This document shows positions 14,330 to 18,638 of a DNA stretch of 18,638 nucleotides, in pieces (position 1 is the stretch's first letter; each line of letters starts with the position of its first letter). Origin of the DNA: Leptolyngbyaceae cyanobacterium M65_K2018_010 (lineage in GTDB: Bacteria; Cyanobacteriota; Cyanobacteriia; Phormidesmidales; Phormidesmidaceae); NCBI GenBank assembly GCA_015295885.1, contig DVEE01000281.1, positions 1-18,638 on the forward strand, given 5' to 3'. The notes below the pieces were generated by a model. That model saw only the letters and a list, made by a program, of their open reading frames with translations, was not told the DNA's origin and searched no databases. Made by a program: the position numbers and the translations under genes.

Positions 14330-16336
14330 ATGACTAATTCTTCTTCGTCTCGGCGGGCCTTAGTCTTACAACGGAGCTTTTCGCCCTTTGGCAATAAGCT
14401 GGTTCAGGCTGGCTATGTCGATGCTGAGCAAATGCAGAAAGCCTTGGCTGAGAGCCGTAAAACCGGCCAGGCTCTGACCGATGTTTTAGAAAGCCTGACG
14501 GGGCAACAGCTTTCTCCAGAACTCCTGCGCCAATACAAAAAACAACAGTTATTTGAGCTGAAGATTCTCTACGGCGTTGAGTCCTTAGATCCAGAGCTCA
14601 ACGATATTTCTTCAACCCAGGTGGGGCATTTAATTGATGCGCTGATTCCGGTGGATGTTTGTCGCCGCCATCGGCTAGTGCCCCTGGCTCGCCAGGATGG
14701 GGATGCCCCCTCGGTGCTGGTGGCCATGGTTGACCCTGAGAACTTGGAAGCCCAGGATGACCTGAACCGGATTTTGCGTCCTCAAAATCTGGCCCTCCGG
14801 CGCATGGTTATCACCGTGGAAGATTACCAGCGCTTGATCTCCAGCTATTTGGATGAAGCCGTTGCTCGCCAGAAAAAAGAGGAACTGGACGCTGCCGTTG
14901 ATGTCAGAACCAGTCTGGAGGAGTTGGACTTCGGCGAAGGCACCCTAGAAAGCGTGCTAGACGAAGAAGCCGACCTAGGGGAAGCCCTGAAAGATGCCGG
15001 GGCGGCTCCGGTGATTGCGCTGGTTAACAAGATTTTGGTCAAGGCGCTCCAGGAGGGGGTGTCCGATATCCACGTGGAACCCCAGGAGGAATTTTTACGG
15101 ATTCGGTTCCGGAAGGATGGGGTGTTGAAGGAAGCACTGCCCCACATGCCCAAGAAAATTATTCCCGCCGTTACCGCCCGCTTCAAGATCATCGCCGAAT
15201 TAGATATTGCGGAACGCCGACTGCCCCAGGATGGCCGGATTCGCCGGGTGTTTCAGGGTCGCAAAGTGGACTTCCGGGTTAGCACCATCCCCAGCCGCTG
15301 TGGGGAAAAGGTGGTACTGCGAATTTTGGATAACTCCAATACCCAACTGGGTCTGGATAAGTTGATTACCGATCCCACGGCGCTGCAAATTGTGCAGGAG
15401 ATGGCCTCCCGTCCCTTTGGGTTAATCTTGGTGACCGGGCCCACCGGCTCGGGTAAAACCACCACTCTATATTCGGTGTTGTCCGAGCGTAATGATCCGG
15501 GCATTAACATCAGCACTGCGGAGGATCCGATTGAATACACCCTGCCTGGGCTGACCCAGGTACAGGTGATTCGGGAAAAGGGGATGGACTTTGCATCTAT
15601 CCTGAGGGCCTTTCTGCGGCAAGACCCGGACGTGATCTTGGTGGGGGAAACCCGCGACCCAGAAACCGCCAAGACGGCCATTGAGGCAGCCTTGACCGGC
15701 CACTTGGTGTTAACCACACTGCATACCAATGATGCCGCCGGTGCGATCGCTCGCCTCGACGAAATGGGGGTGGAGTCCTTTATGGTGTCCAGTGCCTTGA
15801 TTGGGGTGCTGGCTCAGCGTCTGCTCCGCCGGGTCTGTGCCGATTGCCGCATCCCCTATCATCCCAGTCCCGAAGAACTCGGACACTTCGGCCTCAGTGC
15901 TGCTTTAGAGTCTGACATCACTTTTTACAAGGCCAACGTTTTAACCGTAGAAGAAATTAACGAGGCTAGTGGCAAAAATGTCCTCTGCCCAACCTGCCAG
16001 GGTGCTGGCTACAAAGGTCGGGTTGGGGTCTACGAGGTCATGCGCATCACCGAAGGGTTGCAAAAATTGATTTCGGAGCGCGCCCCTACCGAGCGGATTA
16101 AGGAGGCAGCCGTGGAAGAAGGGATGCAAACCCTGTTGGCCTATAGCCTCGATCTAGTCCGCCAAGGGCTCACCACCCTGGATGAGGTCGAACGGGTGAC
16201 CTTTACGGACTCTGGGCTAGAAGCTGAGCTGAAAGCTAAGCGGAAGGCCTCCCTCACCTGCTCCTGCTGTGCCGCGGAACTGCAGCCAGAGTGGTTAGAT
16301 TGTCCCTACTGTCTCACGCCGCGCTTCCATGATTAG
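14330..16336 (+). CDS. pilB: type IV pilus extension ATPase PilB
   Basis: Hexameric ATPase that drives pilin polymerisation at the inner membrane. It is 668 aa from ATG 14330 (an in-frame TTG ten codons earlier is less likely). Residues 19-175 form the GspE/MshEN-type N-terminal region, whose glycine/leucine motif (FGNKLVQAGYV...QALTDVLE) is partly preserved. The core has Walker A GPTGSGKT at 370-377, Asp box STAEDPIEY at 395-403, Walker B DPDVILVGETRD at 432-443 and His box HLVLTTLHTNDAA at 458-470. The PilB zinc cysteines are C503, C506, C553 and C556. Unusually, a second zinc-ribbon-like module ends the protein (C644, C647, C658, C661). It heads a pilB-pilT-pilC cluster, with pilT 138 nt downstream. 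Confidence 0.97.
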   Translation: MTNSSSSRRALVLQRSFSPFGNKLVQAGYVDAEQMQKALAESRKTGQALTDVLESLTGQQLSPELLRQYKKQQLFELKILYGVESLDPELNDISSTQVGHLIDALIPVDVCRRHRLVPLARQDGDAPSVLVAMVDPENLEAQDDLNRILRPQNLALRRMVITVEDYQRLISSYLDEAVARQKKEELDAAVDVRTSLEELDFGEGTLESVLDEEADLGEALKDAGAAPVIALVNKILVKALQEGVSDIHVEPQEEFLRIRFRKDGVLKEALPHMPKKIIPAVTARFKIIAELDIAERRLPQDGRIRRVFQGRKVDFRVSTIPSRCGEKVVLRILDNSNTQLGLDKLITDPTALQIVQEMASRPFGLILVTGPTGSGKTTTLYSVLSERNDPGINISTAEDPIEYTLPGLTQVQVIREKGMDFASILRAFLRQDPDVILVGETRDPETAKTAIEAALTGHLVLTTLHTNDAAGAIARLDEMGVESFMVSSALIGVLAQRLLRRVCADCRIPYHPSPEELGHFGLSAALESDITFYKANVLTVEEINEASGKNVLCPTCQGAGYKGRVGVYEVMRITEGLQKLISERAPTERIKEAAVEEGMQTLLAYSLDLVRQGLTTLDEVERVTFTDSGLEAELKAKRKASLTCSCCAAELQPEWLDCPYCLTPRFHD

Positions 16337-16474
16337 GGCGGGGTCAGCGCTGGAGCAGTGACAGCATCCCCCCCTGCCCTGGGCATCCTGTCAGTAACCT
16401 GGCCAGACCGCCTAATACATTGCCCCGTGACCTGTGTTGAACCCTAGTACTTTTCCCTGGATAGAGGTAGCCCC

Positions 16475-17596
16475 ATGGAACTAATGATCGAAGACCTAAT
16501 GGAAGAAGTAATCGAGCGAGGGGGGTCAGACCTCCACCTCAGCGCTGGTTTACCTCCCTACATTCGGATCAGCGGTAAGCTGACCCCCACTGACCATGAG
16601 CCCATGTCTCCCGAGGCCTGTCAGCGGCTCATCTTTAGCATGCTCAACAATACCCAGCGCAAACACCTGGAGCAAACCTGGGAATTGGATTGCTCCTACG
16701 GGGTGAAGGGGCTAGCTCGCTTTCGGGTCAATGTCTATAAGGATCGGGGTACCTATGCCGCCTGTTTACGGGCCCTCAGTTCCAAAATTCCCAGCATGGA
16801 GGTGTTGGGGCTACCCCCAATTGTGCGGGAGTTGTCGGAAAAGCCGCGGGGGTTAATTCTGGTGACGGGCCCCACCGGGTCAGGGAAGTCGACCACCCTG
16901 GCCTCTATGATCAATAACATCAATCTCACCCGGCCAGAGCACATCCTGACCATCGAGGACCCCATTGAATTTGTCTATGAACCGGTTAAAAGTCTGATCC
17001 ACCAACGGCAGATTGGGGAAGATTCCAAGAGCTTTGCCAATGCCCTGCGAGCCGCTTTACGGGAAGATCCAGATGTGATTCTGGTGGGTGAACTGCGGGA
17101 CTTAGAAACCATTTCCCTGGCTATCTCAGCGGCGGAAACGGGGCACCTGGTGTTTGGTACCCTCCACACCAGTTCAGCGGCTCAAACCGTAGACCGGATG
17201 GTAGACGTGTTCCCTCCCGATCAACAGCAACAAATTCGGGTGCAGTTGTCCACGTCCCTGGTGGCGGTTCTGAGCCAAACCCTGTTGCCCAAGGCTAACC
17301 CTAAGCCCGGTGAGTTTGGTCGGGCCATGGCCCAGGAGATCATGATCGTCACCCCGGCGATCGCAAACCTGATTCGGGAAGGAAAAACCGCCCAGATTTA
17401 CGGTGCCATTCAAACCGGCGGTAAGCTTGGTATGCAAACCTTGGAGAAGGTCTTAGCTGACCTCTACAAGGCTGGCACCATCACCTTTGAAGTGGCCATG
17501 TCTAAAACCTCTCGCCCGGATGAGTTACAGCGGTTGATCGGGCCTGCGCCCGCTCCGGCGGCCGCCAACCGCCCTGGCGTAGCGGTTCGTTCCTAG
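16475..17596 (+). CDS. pilT: type IV pilus retraction ATPase PilT
   Basis: Hexameric ATPase that depolymerises pili and powers twitching motility, phototaxis and DNA uptake. It is 373 aa. An N-terminal PAS-like domain (1-110) with SDLHLSAGLPP (18-28) comes first. The core has Walker A GPTGSGKST at 132-140, Asp box TIEDPIEFVY at 159-168, Walker B DPDVILVGELRD at 198-209 and His box HLVFGTLHTSSA at 224-235. The PilT hallmark NLIREGK is at 298-304 (preceded by AIA rather than AIR). The C-terminal tail is Ala/Pro-rich. ATG 16475 has AGAGG 7 nt upstream; a second ATG three codons later is a possible start. No PilB-type zinc cysteines, consistent with PilT rather than PilB. Confidence 0.97.
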   Translation: MELMIEDLMEEVIERGGSDLHLSAGLPPYIRISGKLTPTDHEPMSPEACQRLIFSMLNNTQRKHLEQTWELDCSYGVKGLARFRVNVYKDRGTYAACLRALSSKIPSMEVLGLPPIVRELSEKPRGLILVTGPTGSGKSTTLASMINNINLTRPEHILTIEDPIEFVYEPVKSLIHQRQIGEDSKSFANALRAALREDPDVILVGELRDLETISLAISAAETGHLVFGTLHTSSAAQTVDRMVDVFPPDQQQQIRVQLSTSLVAVLSQTLLPKANPKPGEFGRAMAQEIMIVTPAIANLIREGKTAQIYGAIQTGGKLGMQTLEKVLADLYKAGTITFEVAMSKTSRPDELQRLIGPAPAPAAANRPGVAVRS

Positions 17597-17606
17597 CGCC
17601 ATCTCA

Positions 17607-17641
17607 GCCCCAGACAGGCCCAGCTAATCCGTTTCTGGGGC
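17607..17641 (+). promoter_or_regulatory. 8-bp inverted repeat in the pilT-pilC gap
   Basis: GCCCCAGA (17607-17614) and TCTGGGGC (17634-17641) pair perfectly around 19 nt, starting 11 nt after the pilT stop. No T-run follows. A perfect -10 box lies 6 nt downstream. It may act as a partial terminator or processing/stability element that sets pilC level relative to pilT. Confidence 0.45.
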
Positions 17642-17647
17642 GGTCGC

Positions 17648-17653
17648 TATAAT
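17648..17653 (+). promoter_or_regulatory. perfect -10 box before pilC
   Basis: TATAAT lies 27 nt upstream of the pilC ATG at 17681, the right place for a promoter with a short leader. There is no recognisable -35 at 16-18 nt upstream (the hairpin arm occupies that stretch), so an activator or group 2 sigma factor would be needed. Confidence 0.35.
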
Positions 17654-17680
17654 GTCTGAAAATTGTTGAGCCCTGTAGCC

Positions 17681-18638
17681 ATGCCTACCTACGTTGCCAT
17701 TGGTCGCGATGTTAGCGGAACCCAGCGAAAAGAGAGGGTCTCGGCGGAGACTCCCAATGAGGCCAGAAACCTCCTCAAGGATCAGGGTTTATACGTATTA
17801 GACCTGAAAGAGGAAAGCCGCTTTAACCTCGACTTTGAAAGCATCCGCACCTCTCTAACCAGTGTCACCGTTAAAGATAAGGCCATTTTCTCGCGCCAGT
17901 TTGCCGCCCTGGTCAACGCCGGGGTGGCGTTGGTGCGAGGGCTCGGGGTTTTAGCCGACGACTGCCCTAACCCCAAGCTCAAGAAGGCGCTGTTAGCCAT
18001 TAACGCAGACGTGCAGCAGGGCACCAGCTTATCCGACTCCATGCGTAAGCATCCCGAATGCTTTGATAACCTCTACGTGGCTCTAGTCCAGGCCGGGGAA
18101 GTGGGGGGGGTCTTGGACGAGGTATTAAATCGTCTAGCCAAACTGCTGGAAGATTTAAACCGGTTGCAAAACCAAATTAAGTCGGCCCTGGCTTACCCGG
18201 TGACGGTAGGGTTGCTGGCCGTGGTCATTTTTGTGGCCATGACCATGTTTCTATTGCCTATCTTTGCCGATATGTTTGCCAGCTTCGATGCTGAATTACC
18301 CCTTTTCACCCAGATGATGCTGGGGGTGAGCCGGTTTTTGCGTCAGCCGCTCAACTGGGTCATTATGATCGCCGTCCTGACTGCCGCGGTCTTTGCCTAT
18401 CGTCGATTCTATGCCACCCTGAATGGGCGTCGGATCATCGACCGCTTCGCCCTTAAAATGCCCCTGTTTGGTGACCTGATTCAGAAAACTGCAACCGCCC
18501 GGTTTTGCCGCACCTTTGGCTCCCTGTCTCGGTCGGGGGTGCCCATTTTGACCGCCCTGGAAATTGTCCGTGATACGGCGGGTAACCAGGTGATCGCCGA
18601 GGCCGTGGATGAAGCCCGCCTGGAAGTGCAAACGGGCG
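17681..18638 (+). CDS. pilC: type IV pilus inner-membrane platform protein PilC (3' end missing)
   Basis: Polytopic membrane protein on which PilB and PilT act to assemble and retract pili. The frame is open from ATG 17681 to the window end: 319 codons of an expected total of about 400. The N-terminal cytoplasmic part (MPTYVAIGRD...SAETPNEARNLLKDQGLYVLDLK) is typical. The first T2SSF domain covers about 68-191 (FSRQFAALVNAGVALVRGLGVLADD, VQAGEVGGVLDEVLNRLA) with a membrane helix at about 173-196. A second helix is at about 225-242. The second T2SSF domain begins at about 272 (ARFCRTFGSLSRSGVPILTALEIV). The missing part would hold the last membrane helix. It is 84 nt after pilT, same strand. 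Confidence 0.96.
   Translation, partial: MPTYVAIGRDVSGTQRKERVSAETPNEARNLLKDQGLYVLDLKEESRFNLDFESIRTSLTSVTVKDKAIFSRQFAALVNAGVALVRGLGVLADDCPNPKLKKALLAINADVQQGTSLSDSMRKHPECFDNLYVALVQAGEVGGVLDEVLNRLAKLLEDLNRLQNQIKSALAYPVTVGLLAVVIFVAMTMFLLPIFADMFASFDAELPLFTQMMLGVSRFLRQPLNWVIMIAVLTAAVFAYRRFYATLNGRRIIDRFALKMPLFGDLIQKTATARFCRTFGSLSRSGVPILTALEIVRDTAGNQVIAEAVDEARLEVQTG

Overview
The window reads as chromosomal DNA of a cyanobacterium. It carries seven perfect copies of the octamer GCGATCGC (HIP1), the abundant cyanobacterial palindrome. It has cyanobacterial-style gene neighbourhoods (a grpE-dnaK-dnaJ-sulfurtransferase-rsgA block beside pilB-pilT-pilC), and its protein sequences look cyanobacterial. The genus cannot be fixed from the sequence alone; a filamentous or unicellular non-marine lineage with moderately high GC would fit.

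Layout. (1) 1-1273: the integrase end of an integron. A complete integron-type tyrosine recombinase (intI) is transcribed to the right. Upstream of it, where attI belongs, are five variant copies of an imperfect inverted repeat spaced 39, 39, 40 and 40 nt apart. The leftmost copy runs into a GTTRRRY core site followed 8 nt later by an ATG-initiated reading frame that leaves the window to the left, as expected of a first gene cassette. (2) 1522-4146: leuS on the minus strand, convergent with intI. (3) 4337-5137: a Crp/Fnr-type regulator, divergent from leuS. (4) 5456-6523: two minus-strand genes, a four-helix membrane protein of the phage-holin-4 type with a good intrinsic terminator, and an unrecognised 176-aa protein. 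(5) 6785-8380: pgi on the plus strand, ending 9 nt from the convergent chaperone/ribosome-assembly block. (6) 8390-13834, minus strand, in transcription order: grpE, dnaK, dnaJ, a TusA-like protein and rsgA. The last three are tightly packed (4-nt overlap, then a 3-nt gap). (7) 13835-14329: a 495-bp divergent control region with a strong G-quadruplex motif. (8) 14330-end: pilB, pilT and a pilC cut off by the window end.

How the genes work together. GrpE, DnaK and DnaJ form one Hsp70 cycle. RsgA is a late 30S assembly GTPase, and with the small TusA-like protein it is co-transcribed, probably, with dnaJ. PilB (extension ATPase), PilT (retraction ATPase) and PilC (inner-membrane platform) are the motor core of type IV pili, used for twitching, phototaxis and DNA uptake. 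The most novel-looking part is the integron end with its repeat array. It may be an expanded attI site, but only the first 31 nt of any cassette are visible, so the cassette array itself cannot be judged here.
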